From NCBI RefSeq assembly GCF_024362695.1, contig NC_065423.1:4271001-4335000 (forward strand): 64,000 bases of DNA, read 5' to 3'. Shown here in pieces: positions 36,101 through 46,000 of the stretch. The DNA comes from Pectinophora gossypiella. Its lineage: Eukaryota > Arthropoda > Insecta > Lepidoptera > Gelechiidae. Both the position numbers and the translations under genes were made by a program. The notes beneath the pieces were generated by a model. It did no database searches, was not told the DNA's origin, and worked only from the letters and a program-made list of their open reading frames with translations. The first letter of the stretch is position 1. Every line of letters starts with the position of its first letter.

Positions 36101-39100
36101 TATGAGTTTTACGTGGCTGCAATCATAACTCGATGAAGTTAGTTTGCGGCCAGGGTGAACCAGTCTTGGTTGATTTTGACCCCCCCCCCCCCCCCCCCAT
36201 TTCACATACGGTGGCACACCTCGCACCACCCTAGGGCCGCCACAGAAGACGAGGGGCTAGGCGAGTGCTTTCTGATAACACTGAAAAATTATGCTCTTAT
36301 GGCTCTCATAAAGTACAATACTGTTACACAAAGACACACTGCTTCCGCGGATTCGAGCCACAACCTGATATTTAGCAAACATAAGCTCACAACTATCAGG
36401 TAGTCAGAGGTACATCTATCGTAAGATGAACTAAGTGCCTACACTTCACTGAGTTCTGCAAGACCCACGTTATATGTGATGTGGCGAAGGTTCCCTGGGA
36501 GAAATTGCTGCATGCGCTATAAGGGCGCCTGTTGTGCTTTTCTTTATTTGTTGTCTTTATTTCTGCACCTTGAGTCCATTTTGCTAAATAAGTATTTATC
36601 TATCTATCACTAGGTGGTGTGCCGTATCTATAATGGTCAAATGTGTTAGTGAAAAATTAATAACTTATTGGTGCAAGTCCGTTAGGTACCTTTCTTTTTC
36701 GACGTGACTTATTGTAGATTTGCCGCAGATGGCATTAACTACTTGGCCGGAACCGTTAGGTACCGGGGTTCAAACCGGCGCTTCCTGTTTGAGAAGCAAG
36801 AGCACAGGACCACAGTGACTTTAGTAATGATAATATTAAACAGAACGACGAGGAGGGTTAAAAAGGTCACATCAAATCAATTCATCTAGAAAAGCAATTG
36901 ATATTTGACATTGATTTGCATTGCGCACTTACTTTTTTATGCGCAAATGTCAAATTACAATATTGCTTTTTTAGATGAATTGCGTCATGTGGCCTTTTTA
37001 AACACCCCAAAAGGTTCTGTACATTTATGATTATATATTTCAATAAGATTTCATTTTACAATCGTCTCAATGCGCGGTAAGAATTAGATATTTTAAAGTG
37101 GTGATGTATCAGTCGACATTAGATCGATCGATTCTTTTCTATCTAACAGTAATTACGTTACTTTAAAATGTACAAAATGATTAAGTACTTAATCAAATGG
37201 CGCTGCAGTGGTTTAGACAAGTTCTTCCAGTTGATGGCGGCAGAGTCGGTTACTGCGCCACCGAAACCTTCGATCTTCTGATACGTCCTCGCTGGGTTTA
37301 GTCTCAGGGTCGTGGTATGGTTTCCTGGAAACGTCATTATTATCATCATAATGACAAAAAACAATTTTACCGACGGATAACCAAATCCACGAAAACAAGA
37401 AAAAAACACTACAAATACCTAAAACATACAAAAGAACTGGGGGGGGGGGGGTTAAAATGGCCACATCGAAGCAATTCATCTAAGAGAGCAATATTGCTAT
37501 TTGACATTTGTTTGCATTGCGCACTTACTTTTATATGCGCAAATGTCAAATTGCAATACTGCTTTCTTAGATGAATTGCTTCGATGTGGCCATTTTAACC
37601 CCCCCTGTTGTATTTTTTTTGTTTGAGAACTGTTTTTCAAGCTTGTTGTTACAGGTAAACGTCCGGAATGGAGAGCTTTGGTTGACACCAAAGTTCATGA
37701 ATTTAAACATCGACGGAACTTAGAGCTTGACGCCAAGCGCGATGAATTGAAATCCCGACCGCCTACGGCGATCAATTATACATATTTGAATGGTGTGCTC
37801 ACATTCCCGCTGTCTGCGAGGATCTTTTCCAATAAGATTGGCTATAGTTGGTTTAAACTATGATGGATTTTATGGTGATATAGATATATTTTCTAGTAAG
37901 GTAAATGCCTTTGTCAATGCTGTAAAACAATGTACTTAGATAAAATGATTAAAACATGTAATAGATAGATATATAGTGAATGCTTAGATATGGATGGATT
38001 GTTTACAGAGGTTTCTTTTTGTACCTATTAATTTAATTCTTGGGCCTAACAGGATAACTTAATATAATTTATAGACTAGTTCACCGCAATTTGCAACGGA
38101 ATATAATATATGTTAGATACATCGGTGGAAACTGCTTTGGCTTAACGTGTTTAATTATAAGTTTATATCTTTAAGTATCTATTGTGTAAGCTGTTTGTTT
38201 CCTTAATAAAGAAATAAAGCCACATGCGAGCACATGAACGTCGGAGTTGAAGCAGTCCCGTAGCCGAAATCGGCTGGATCACATCATCATCATCAATCTA
38301 ATGACGGACCTAAAATGCAAATTGATTGCAGATAACATTTAGGTATTTATTTATTTTGACAGAACAAAAAAGACACATACAGGAGAGAAAACAGATACTT
38401 AGTACAGGTAAGCTTATCTCTAAGCAAAGACATTTCTTCCAGCTGACCTACGCGACGAAAGAGATATTCAACGTATATAATATAATATACATAAGTAGAC
38501 ATACATCCGCATACAAACTATTTAGAAATTAAAATAATACCCACTAATCTTCTGAAATTATAATAATTATATTAAGTATATTTATGTATGAAAAATAATT
38601 ATGGATTATAATGACTAATCCATAATTTAATCCATAATTATTTTTCGTGTTAAATTTAACATTATTCTAGATCGTAATTTAAACAGTACAGGCAGCTACT
38701 TAAATGAAAATGCGTCAATTGCTATCCACTTGCGCAAATAAGTGTTTGTTAACATGGAAAATTACACAATATTTTGGAAAATAATAGCACCTGTTATGAT
38801 TTGTATTTTATTTTAGGACATAAATAAGTTACCCATACAGGGTGTTAGTGACATCGTAACGAAAACTTTGAGGGATGATCCAGGCCATGATTCTGAGTTG
38901 TTATGAAGTAGAATTTTCCGTCACAAAAGTAAGGAACTGAAAATAATTAAAAAAAACACTAAACCGACAAGAAAATCGACTTGATATCAATTCAGAATCA
39001 TGGTCGCAATCATCCCCCTCAGTATTCGTTACCATGTTACTAACACTGTATAGTTACTTACGTTTTAAGAATGTGCTGTTTGTTTTCAATTTGCCAATTC

Positions 39101-40959
39101 GCTGCGAAAGGCGTTGACCGGCCTGTGGAAAATTTAATAAAATTAAAACCTTTTGAAATATTAATGTAAGTCAATAAATCAGTAAGTACTATAAGTTACT
39201 TATATGTAGATAATATATAAAAGAAACTGACTGCCTGCCTCTTAGGGTCTTTGGGCCCCAATGCTGCACTTATGGTGGGGTGGAGGCCATATTTCAAAAT
39301 ATTCAAAATTGATGTAAGTACTTATAATTTACTTGCTTGCTGATATAAGAAGCTTTCCCTGTTTTTGTTTTCATTACTGCTTCTTTGGACATGGGAATAC
39401 CCAGCAATTTTGTAACCAATTGTAGCTATTAGCCGTAAAAAACCTCCACCTACCCGCATTAGAGCAGCCTTAGGTCGTTTGAGGAGAGGCCTCTCCTCTA
39501 TAGCACTCTCCTTGCTACTTTTTAAGGAAAAATAGGGCAGTGGTTTCCCTGTTGCCTTCCGCCCTAATTTTCCAACGCATTTTTTACAACGCATACTGTC
39601 TTTTGTATTACTTCTGATAATAAACACATTTAATTATTTTGTTGATTCCGATCGCTGAACCCGTGACCTTGACGCATCGTGTAGGATGGATTGACTAGTC
39701 TAATCCGCTTAAGCCAACAGTCAGACGATGCGGGCTGATTGGATGAATGGATACATGGTAGAGTTGAGGCATAACATCTTATTCTACCATAGATGAATAG
39801 TTACCGCAGAAGAAGTGTAGACGACGTAGGTTCCGCGCTGCATCGAGATCCTTGTGACATCATCGCAGTAGGTAGCATTGCAGACACAAACCACGGATTG
39901 TCCAGGGTACGGACGGGATGCGCATGGCTTGGCTGAAATATTGGTCATCTTATTTTTTTTACTTCTCGGCGACGGCGAAGGGTTGTGATTGTGTTTGATG
40001 TTACTGTTACTTTCCCACTTGTTCGACAGTCGAACTAGAGAGAATTAACATAAGTAGTTCCACAGCTTTCCGAAGCTATAGTTCAACTTACTTTAGAGGA
40101 CAATCGGGCGATCAGCCTGTAATGTCCTGATCAGACTATGGATCATCATCTTCCTAGCATTATCCCGATTTTCACAGGGTCCGCTTACCTAACCTGAAGA
40201 TTTGACAAGTCCTGTTTTATACATAAGCGGCTGCCTGTCTGACCTTGTGATTTTTGTGATACACCCACCGAGATTCGAACCCGGTACCTCAGGATCGTGA
40301 GCCCGTGGGTCACTACTTATTAATATATAAGTACCTAGTCGATCTAGACTACTCTAGACTACAAATAGTGACTTTTTAATTCTCACTAGTACAACTGTCG
40401 AAAAAGCGTTTTAATTACCTATTTTGATCCGTGCATCAATTATTTGATCATGCCATGTTTTAATTGATGGTCCGTGCTTAAGAAGGCCCATTAAGCGGTT
40501 AATACTGCTTACCTACTGATGTAACTACATAGTCGTTACATGAGCCATGTTAGGGGCCTTTGGCGGCTCAATAATAATAACCCTGACACCAGGGTTGGTT
40601 GGAAATCCACCTAGCAACCGACACGATAGAAGAATTATTTAGAATTTAGATATTACTGTGTAAAAACCAACTAAGTAGTCCCGTTGGTCCCGTTAGATCG
40701 TTTTAAAACTAACGAATGTATGCAGTAGTTTTAGGCGGACGAGACGTTCGTTATGTAAAAATTAACGATTCAAAGTGTAACTATGTTACCTACTGAATAA
40801 AGATATTTTTGAATTTGAATTACTTATATAAACGCCCGGATGACTCCAAATGCCTTTTCTGTGGCACAAAGAAGAAGAAGAATTCTTACCTGCTGTAGTT
40901 ACTGTTATGCAGTATATGAATAAACCGCATAACACCGATGTACGTCTACTTAGAGCCAT
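24189..40959 (-). CDS. Gba1: Lysosomal glucosylceramidase (GH30), copy B, 12 exons
   Basis: Paralogue of copy A with the same reaction. Exons, in transcript order: 40890-40959, 39805-39932, 39062-39122, 37189-37324, 35597-35753, 34694-34854, 34259-34385, 33189-33299, 32449-32596, 31480-31559, 30757-31043, 24189-24300. They join in one frame to 525 residues. Signal peptide MALSRRTSVLCGLFIYC, then VCVCNATYC, GFGGAVTDSAA, RVPIAGCDFS. The acid/base Glu is in STSNEP (E258) and the nucleophile Glu in YTEACNG (E363); VVGWIDWNLCLN and VDSPIIV follow. Intron phases equal those of copy A, and exons 2, 5, 6, 9 and 10 have the same lengths (128, 157, 161, 148, 80). Differences from copy A near the active site: HFY for HWY (residues 335-337) and AAAWRVPDWMK for ASTWTPPLWMK. 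The exon 4 donor (GTACTT) is weak. The last intron holds a copia element. Nothing indicates loss of function. Confidence 0.92.
24405..24639 (+). repeat. 5' LTR of the copia element
   Basis: Starts TGTTGAGACC and ends CATCCCCAACA, with TG...CA ends. It contains AATAAA within ACAATAAATAAT, the likely polyadenylation signal. Confidence 0.95.
24641..24658 (+). promoter_or_regulatory. Primer-binding site, initiator tRNA-Met type
   Basis: TGGTAGCAGAG, one base after the LTR, is complementary to the 3' end of animal initiator tRNA-Met (CTCTGCTACCA); the rest matches less well. Confidence 0.7.
24703..28665 (+). pseudogene. Copia gag-pol, interrupted near its end
   Basis: One long frame of 1,320 codons. 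In order: Gag-like N-terminus; zinc knuckle CFQCGKEGHRKYEC (from residue 202); an octapeptide repeat tract; protease with DSGC (from Asp345); integrase with HH-CC finger and D548, D611, E647; reverse transcriptase with YVDD (YVDDLL, from residue 1074); and RNase H starting ADADFARDSDRKSTSG. The frame enters foreign DNA at 28630 and stops 12 codons later. The rest of RNase H, including an expected catalytic Asp, lies beyond the insertion at 29235. The start ATG is 63 bases after the LTR. Confidence 0.93.
25366..25540 (+). repeat. Octapeptide-coding tandem repeat in Gag
   Basis: Seven or so 24-base units coding for variants of G-Q-T-Y-T-P-G-R/S. They follow the zinc knuckle and precede the protease. 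The repeat is open in more than one frame, as expected for a period divisible by three. Confidence 0.9.
28630..29228. mobile_element. 599-base insertion inside copia pol
   Basis: Flanked by the duplication AATATT (28624-28629 and 29229-29234). Codon positions on each side of the duplication keep the copia frame. The insert is A/T-rich with a short open stretch starting MDEELLITISHN at about 28963. It appears to be non-autonomous, with no recognisable transposase. Its right quarter is a hairpin described separately. Confidence 0.75.
29088..29226. repeat. Long hairpin inside the 599-base insertion
   Basis: Left arm AGTATTGTATGCAACGTTGT and GGTCAAAAAATGC; the right arm repeats the same in inverse orientation with a few mismatches, through ACATCGCAAC. 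The loop is about TCGCCAAGGCTC. Confidence 0.85.
29235..29468 (+). pseudogene. Copia pol, detached 3' piece (RNase H end)
   Basis: 78 codons in the frame that continues pol after the insertion. They carry YEDNQST with the expected RNase H Asp and the family ending LADVFTKPL. No start of its own is expected. Confidence 0.85.
29936..30170 (+). repeat. 3' LTR of the copia element
   Basis: 235 bases, read by eye as identical to the 5' LTR; ends CCCCAACA followed by GAGAG. Confidence 0.95.
30556..30705. mobile_element. MITE-1 (Tc1/mariner-like)
   Basis: Both ends and TA duplications are present; about 50 bases beyond the donor of exon 11 of GBA copy B. Confidence 0.75.
31118..31372 (+). mobile_element. 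SINE-B, headless
   Basis: Forward orientation, starting at the region after the tRNA-like head (AACCAATGATTTTCGAAT) and ending CGCTAGGGAGATGATG; in intron 10 of GBA copy B. Confidence 0.7.
32627..32765. mobile_element. MITE-4 (PIF/Harbinger-like)
   Basis: About 139 bases with 28-base inverted ends: GGGTGGTATTAATAAACTAA at the left, mirrored at the right. It is flanked by TAA on both sides (32624-32626 and 32766-32768), the three-base duplication expected of Harbinger elements. It lies about 30 bases from the acceptor of exon 9 of GBA copy B. Confidence 0.75.
33545..33690 (+). repeat. Repeat R6
   Basis: GGAATAGGCCTCCCCTCAAT, CATACTCCACCACGCTGCTC and a tail TTTTACGGCTTATAGGCGGG. Pieces recur at 2535-2575, 20358-20435, 22748-22790 and 53820-53945. 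In intron 7 of GBA copy B. Confidence 0.55.
33936..34228 (-). mobile_element. SINE-C, full length
   Basis: Reverse copy in intron 7 of GBA copy B, ending about 30 bases before the donor of exon 7. Confidence 0.8.
34568..34626 (+). repeat. Repeat R2, 5' piece
   Basis: Only the head portion to ACTTGGCCC; in intron 6 of GBA copy B. Confidence 0.6.
35231..35554 (-). mobile_element. SINE-A, full length with tRNA-like head
   Basis: Reverse orientation. The head, read on the minus strand, has a B box GGTTCGAATCCC followed by GGTGGGGAC. It is in intron 5 of GBA copy B, about 40 bases from the exon 5 donor. Confidence 0.8.
36696..36752 (+). repeat. Repeat R2, 5' piece
   Basis: Head portion, GACGTGACTTATTGTAG through ACTACTTGGCCGGA; in intron 4 of GBA copy B. 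Confidence 0.6.
36853..37010. mobile_element. MITE-3 hairpin
   Basis: Palindromic element with arms GGGTTAAAAAGGTCACATC and GTCATGTGGCCTTTTTAA, around a core TTTGCATTGCGCAC. It is in intron 4 of GBA copy B. Confidence 0.65.
37439..37605. mobile_element. MITE-3 hairpin, near-perfect, G/C-capped
   Basis: A run of 13 G, then GTTAAAATGGCCACATCGAA; the right arm mirrors it and ends in a C run. The single strand would fold into one long hairpin. It is in intron 3 of GBA copy B, about 115 bases upstream of exon 4. Confidence 0.75.
38218..38300 (+). repeat. Repeat R7
   Basis: GAGCACATGAACGTCGGAGT, CCGAAATCGGCTGGATCACA and a CATCATCATCA tail; in intron 3 of GBA copy B. Confidence 0.5.
38836..39052. 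mobile_element. MITE-5, beside the exon 3 donor of GBA copy B
   Basis: Left TACAGGGTGTTAGTGACATC and right end TTACTAACACTGTATA form inverted ends. GGGATGATCCAGGCCATGATT is mirrored imperfectly by AATCATGGTCGCAATCATCC. It ends 8 bases from the exon 3 donor. Confidence 0.6.
40112..40320 (-). mobile_element. SINE-A head region split by a SINE-B fragment
   Basis: Reverse SINE-A sequence at 40112-40146 resumes at about 40246-40320 with the tRNA-like head (GAGATTCGAACCCGG on the plus strand). The piece between them is SINE-B 3' sequence. This is a nested insertion in intron 1 of GBA copy B. Confidence 0.6.
40430..40637 (+). mobile_element. SINE-A, diverged, headless
   Basis: Contains ATGGTCCGTGCTTAAGAAGG, TGAGCCATGTTAGGGGCC and the CACGATAGAAG tail. 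Confidence 0.6.
40722..40822 (+). repeat. Retroelement 3' end, copy 2
   Basis: Second copy of the segment at 7265-7367, in intron 1 of GBA copy B. Confidence 0.55.
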
Positions 40960-40989
40960 ATTCTGTGAATGTTAATCACAACAGTATCT

Positions 40990-41026
40990 ACTGATTACTG
41001 CATAAATTATTATTGTATTGTATACA
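40990..41026 (-). promoter_or_regulatory. Possible TATA box and initiator of GBA copy B
   Basis: On the minus strand a TATACAAT box (41017-41024) is followed about 32 bases later by TCAGT (40990-40994), about 31 bases before the start codon. The spacing suits a core promoter, but both motifs are short. Confidence 0.4.
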
Positions 41027-41189
41027 GTGATGTCCTGTCCCGGGAATGTTCCCAAAGTGGGAAAGTTCTCGTTGTAAAAACGCTCTAAAATTTATTTATT
41101 AGGTTTGCCAACAGACAAAAACACTTTTACAAGGTTAACCTTTAGATACTCGACTAGTGCTCGCCCAATTTTAGACAAACACAACATAC

Positions 41190-41325
41190 ATACTTACATA
41201 CATAAACCCACGCCCGTAATCCCTAATGGGGTGGGCAGAACCACAAGTAATCAAAGACAACTTGCAGCCACTGTTGATATGAAGTCGTAAGATGGATATG
41301 GTGAACCTTATGGTGATAAGGTAAA
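41190..41325 (+). repeat. Repeat R5, partial
   Basis: CCCACGCCCGTAATCCCTAA through GAACCTTATGGTGATAAGG. Confidence 0.6.
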
Positions 41326-41774
41326 CACAACATGCTAATTTATTTACGGTACATCATCACTAATTTAACAGCCACGCTCTTATCGGTGTAGCACTCTCCA
41401 TTCTTGTCTATCAAGGGCCAATTCCTTCACCTCCTTATAAGACACGACGTTCGCCTTCTCTTTAATCTGTTCCGTGTAACCTCTTCTTGGTCTTGCCCTT
41501 CCTCTCTTTCCTTGTAGCTTCCATTCTATGATTTACGGTACAAAGGACGACAATTAATTAAAATAAACAAAAAAGAAATAAATCTTAAAAGATTAAAAAC
41601 AACACTTAATAAACTTAAATGGTTAAGGATTACTCTGCCAAAACGAACATTCACAAAATTATTGTAGGGACACTGGCTGCTTTTGTTTTCCAAATTATTC
41701 TTTCTTGTACTTTGGTCTTATCTGTCTAACGGTTAGATAATAAAGCTATTTTTACATAAATTTGACGCTTTTTA

Positions 41775-42080
41775 GTGTCAAGACCGCAGGAGAACTAAAG
41801 TCACCGACATAGCTCGGAGAATTGCAAAGCTGAAGTGGCAGTGGGCAGGACACATAGCGAGGAGAACCGATGGCCGATGGGGCGGAAAGGTTCTAGAATG
41901 GCGACCACGTGTCGGACGACGCTCAGTGGGTAGGCCCGCTACAAGGTGGACCGACGATCTGGTGAAGGTCGCGGGAAGCCGCTGGATGCGGGCAGCGCAG
42001 GACTGATCGTCGTGGAGATCCTTGGGGGAGGCCTATGCCCAGCAGTGGGCATCGTACGGCTGACGATGATGATGATGAGT
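41775..42080 (+). mobile_element. LINE 3' end fragment, longest copy
   Basis: Reading plus, the remnant encodes TDIARRIAKLKWQWAGHIAR and RWTDDLVKVAGS, the C-terminal end of an endonuclease/reverse-transcriptase LINE, with one TGA near the end. The 3' half is almost identical to 1735-1875, so the family was active relatively recently. Confidence 0.75.
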
Positions 42081-42659
42081 GCCAAGAACGTTCCCAAAGT
42101 GGGAACTTTCCCAGGAACGCTACATTACTGACTGTATATTAAGTAGGTATTTACTGAATGTATTTTGAGCAGTGAGAAAATAAGTTCCTCACCCGTATTT
42201 ACTTACTCTACATGCATGATAATGCTTATTTGTACAGCCTTGTAATGCGAATAAGGCACAGACTTGAATTACTTAGGAACTGTTATAATTTTTATTAATA
42301 GAATAGAATAGAAAAAGTTTATTATAAAAGGACGCCACATACAAAAAAAAAGACAAAAACATCATATCTTTCCCTTAAAACAATTACAAACAAGCAGAAT
42401 GTTTGTCGAAATGATCTTAAGGTGGTGGTGGACGTCCTGAGATAAAAGGGCCTCATTCAGCACAAGTCGCGGCGTGAACCACGACGCTGATATTATGTGG
42501 ACCCTGTTGGGTGACGCACGAACATCGTGTTCCATAAACATGTGTTATATACATTATAATATAATACCAAATTATTTTTACTGTTAAGGAAGTTTAACTA
42601 CCCAAATGTTGTTAGGTGATAAGGATTAAGTGTCCTATTAAGTATATCGAAGGTATACA

Positions 42660-42840
42660 TATACTTACTTTGATATCAAATGCAATTTCCCGTCACAAAA
42701 GAACTGAAAATGATTGAAAAAAAGCAGTAAAATTTTCATGAATTTTCCGACAGGAAATTCCACTTGATATCAACTCAGAATCATGGTTTGAATCATCCCC
42801 CTCAATATTCGTTACGGTGTCACTAACACTCTGTATATAG
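42660..42840. mobile_element. MITE-5, right part
   Basis: Shares AACTCAGAATCATGG, CAATATTCGTTACGG and TCACTAACACTCTGTATA with the 38836 copy; the left end is missing. Confidence 0.55.
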
Positions 42841-42950
42841 AAGTTTACATTATTTTAAGATGATCAACTTCTTTGCACAAATAATAAGAGTAAGTATAGG
42901 TAAGTAAGTAGATATACTTAACAAAACGACAAACAAAAGTAAATTTTCTC

Positions 42951-42956
42951 TTTATT
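42951..42956 (-). terminator. AATAAA signal of the large orphan gene
   Basis: On the minus strand about 105 bases after the stop codon at 43062; best-placed signal for that gene. Confidence 0.55.
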
Positions 42957-43061
42957 TACATAATTCGTGTATAAAAATACAAAAATCGTTTCAACTTAAA
43001 TTAGGTACTTACAATACTTATAAACTACAAAAATATTTGGCAGCATGATTAACAATTGTGT

Positions 43062-46000
43062 TTAGGGCTCCCTAACACACACCATTTTACACTTATAGGA
43101 AACATTTTCTTTCATAGGTTCGGCTTTGAGAACAACCTCACTTGTTTCTGAAGCGGACTTTGCCATATCATCACTATGAATTGTTTTATAAGTAGCAGGT
43201 GTCACTGCATCTGCTGATTTTATAGGACGACTAGACAACCGTATCCATATAGGATCTCTCTTCTTAGACAATAGAGAACTCTCAGTTGGTTTTAGTAAAG
43301 ATTCAAGTTTGGGAATACCTTTAAAGAACGATACCCCTTCAGTTGATTTTAAAAGACTAGGTTGTGCTAAAGATTTTGTAGGTGTAAGAGAAACAGAACT
43401 TTTACCTGGAGATGTTCGCGATGCTAAAGGACTCAACGATGCAGATTTCAATGCAGGTTTATCTCTAGGTAAAGCAGATGTTTTGAATATAGTCTTTACA
43501 GGCGCTGGTATTTGAGTAGGCTTCGGTTCACTAGCGAAACCCATTGCATCACCAAAAGATTTAAATTGCCCCGTTGGTCTGGAATTTCTAAATCTATTAG
43601 TCTGTTCCGACTTGAGAAGAGATTTAGTCTTTGGTAATCCTGACCTGAAAGTTGTAGGACGGGGTGTCGCTCTGAAATCAGTAATTTGCATAATTTGCTT
43701 CCTTGCTACTGGTTTCAAAGTTATCTCTTCAATTCCAAATAGTGGCCTTGATTCTTTTAATCTCACATTATTGTCTCTCTGCAGAGGTCTCGAAAATGGA
43801 GGTTTCGATGACGTTGTTTTGAGTTTGGGAACTTCAACAGTCTTTGGAGTTAGTGAACTTGCAGCCTTGGACATTTTGAAAGGCCTAAGTTTCGTCTGTG
43901 AATTAACAGAGGTCGATCCTAGTTTAACTTTATTCTGAGTCGCCGGAGTATTTACCCTTGAAGATGATTTTTTAATTGCCACAGTTTTTTTTGGTGGTTG
44001 TGAACTTCTCAAGAGTGAACTTTTCTTCTCGCCTTTTATTTTCCATCTACCTGGTGAGTCATCTACTTCTTCCACGACTGATCTACTTGGAATACTAAGC
44101 AATGGTGACCGAAGTGTTGGTAGATTCGTATGGTCTTTGATATGATCGTGAATCGTTTCTAACCGATCTTTCAGATCAATATGTATTGCCTGCAACTTAT
44201 CATTCATATCTTCATGTGCCGTAGACACCATTTCCAATATATTTTGTGGCTTTGCGAATTTCCCTTCTGCCTTATTTAAATTACTCACTTGAGCTTCATT
44301 CAAGGTGGATGCTAAAGTTTGTTGCAAGTTTCTCATTTGATTTTCAGTATGTGAACGAAGACTGTCACCAAGCGTTTGACTAGCTCGCAGCGTGTCTTCA
44401 ATTGGACTGTTAATTTTTCTAACTAAAGGAGAACTCAGTAATGATTGTGTATTCGCTCGCATTGCAGCTCGTAGATCTTCCAAACTTGGCATGCTTGCTA
44501 ATGAATTACCCAATATGTCTGCACCTTGACGGTCTAATATAGAATTAAGTTTCAGTACTGGTTTTGCTTTGCTAGCTGATCCAAGAGTATCAGGTCCAAA
44601 ACTTAAGGTAGCGCCAAGCAAACCACCATTTTTCCTCTCTAAAGCTGATTGTAACTTCATTGGTTTGAGACCTAATGATTTTGGCACTGCTAATTTCGTT
44701 CTAAACGTGTTCAGGTTCAAACTGGGTATTTTTGGTGCAAATGGACTTGATTGGAAGGGGTTAATCTGGAAGATATCTAAATTAATATCCTCTAACGGCT
44801 TCAAAGGTGCAAAAGAAGATCTTAAATTGGTCGTACTGGCATCAGTAGCCATTACTGGACTTGTATTCGAACAATCCTCAGCAGAAACAAATTCAGTGGA
44901 CTTTAATTCTACGTCCTCCGTTGCTCTTTCATTTCCACTAAAAAGACCTGAAATTCTTGACGTAATATCACTAAGCGTTGGCACTTGCAGATTTGTTATA
45001 TCTAAAGATGGAACTGGGGGTAATAAGTTGTTTACATCGAACAACGAAGGAGGCTGGAAAAAAGAAGAAGGTTGAACAATGTTTTGTCGTAAGACCGAAG
45101 ACCCTGTGTTTGGTACTACATTGAACAAAGATTCACTAGCCTCAGATGCCATTTCATTTCCTTGTGTATTGATACTGGCTGGGTCAGAAATATCTCTTTC
45201 AATTTGTTCTTCTGATGTAGTCTTAGCTGATTTAGTTTCAACAGCACAAGTACTTTCTGCAATTTCATCTTCATGTAAATTGGTAACATCAAATCTTTCA
45301 CGTGCTTCAGATAAATCTTCAATGCTTTTTGATGACGTTATTACTTCTGTGTTCGTCGTAGCTGAAGAATCCATATCAGAATTGACTTTTTCTTTACCTT
45401 GGTTTGAAGCATTATCGTCTTTGTTGAAATTTGTAAAACTATCGGTTTGATTGAGTTCACTCAAAGATATGTCCTCAAAATCACCAAGGGGAAGCTTTTT
45501 GCTGTTGCTCGATCGTAACAACGTATTAGACATAATTTGTAGGTCAAGTTTATTTAACTCCTTCTTATCTTCGACAGATTTTTCAGTAAGTGGGAACTCT
45601 CCGGTATCTTCGCTTAGTGTATCTGTATCCACTGTTTCCTCACTATTCAATGAACCTCTGTTATTTTCTTCTACAGCATCTTCTACTGCTTCAGGTCTGT
45701 TGAATCTTGTAATACTTAGGACTTTAGCATTAGGATTTTTTAAGGTTTTTAATGTTAATGAAATCCTTTCCTTCACAGACGGTAAAACCTTTTCCATTGA
45801 ACTCAAGTTTGTGTTTTCTTCTCCATTTCGAGGAATCTCTGCACTTTGTAGATCATCTTTTTGTACAAAGTCATCGGCTCTTTCTTCTACATTTTCTATA
45901 GATGTTATTTGAAAAAACTGGTTGCTAGTTTCAGCATCAGCGTCTTGTCCTTCCTCTTGGTTAATGTCTGATTGTTCTTTAAAGAATTGAGAGTTATTTA

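Larger units (their letters stand above)
40960..42950. other. Spacer between GBA copy B and the orphan gene
   Basis: Contains the possible promoter of copy B, R5 and LINE fragments, a MITE-5 piece and A/T-rich sequence. No gene seen. Confidence 0.55.
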
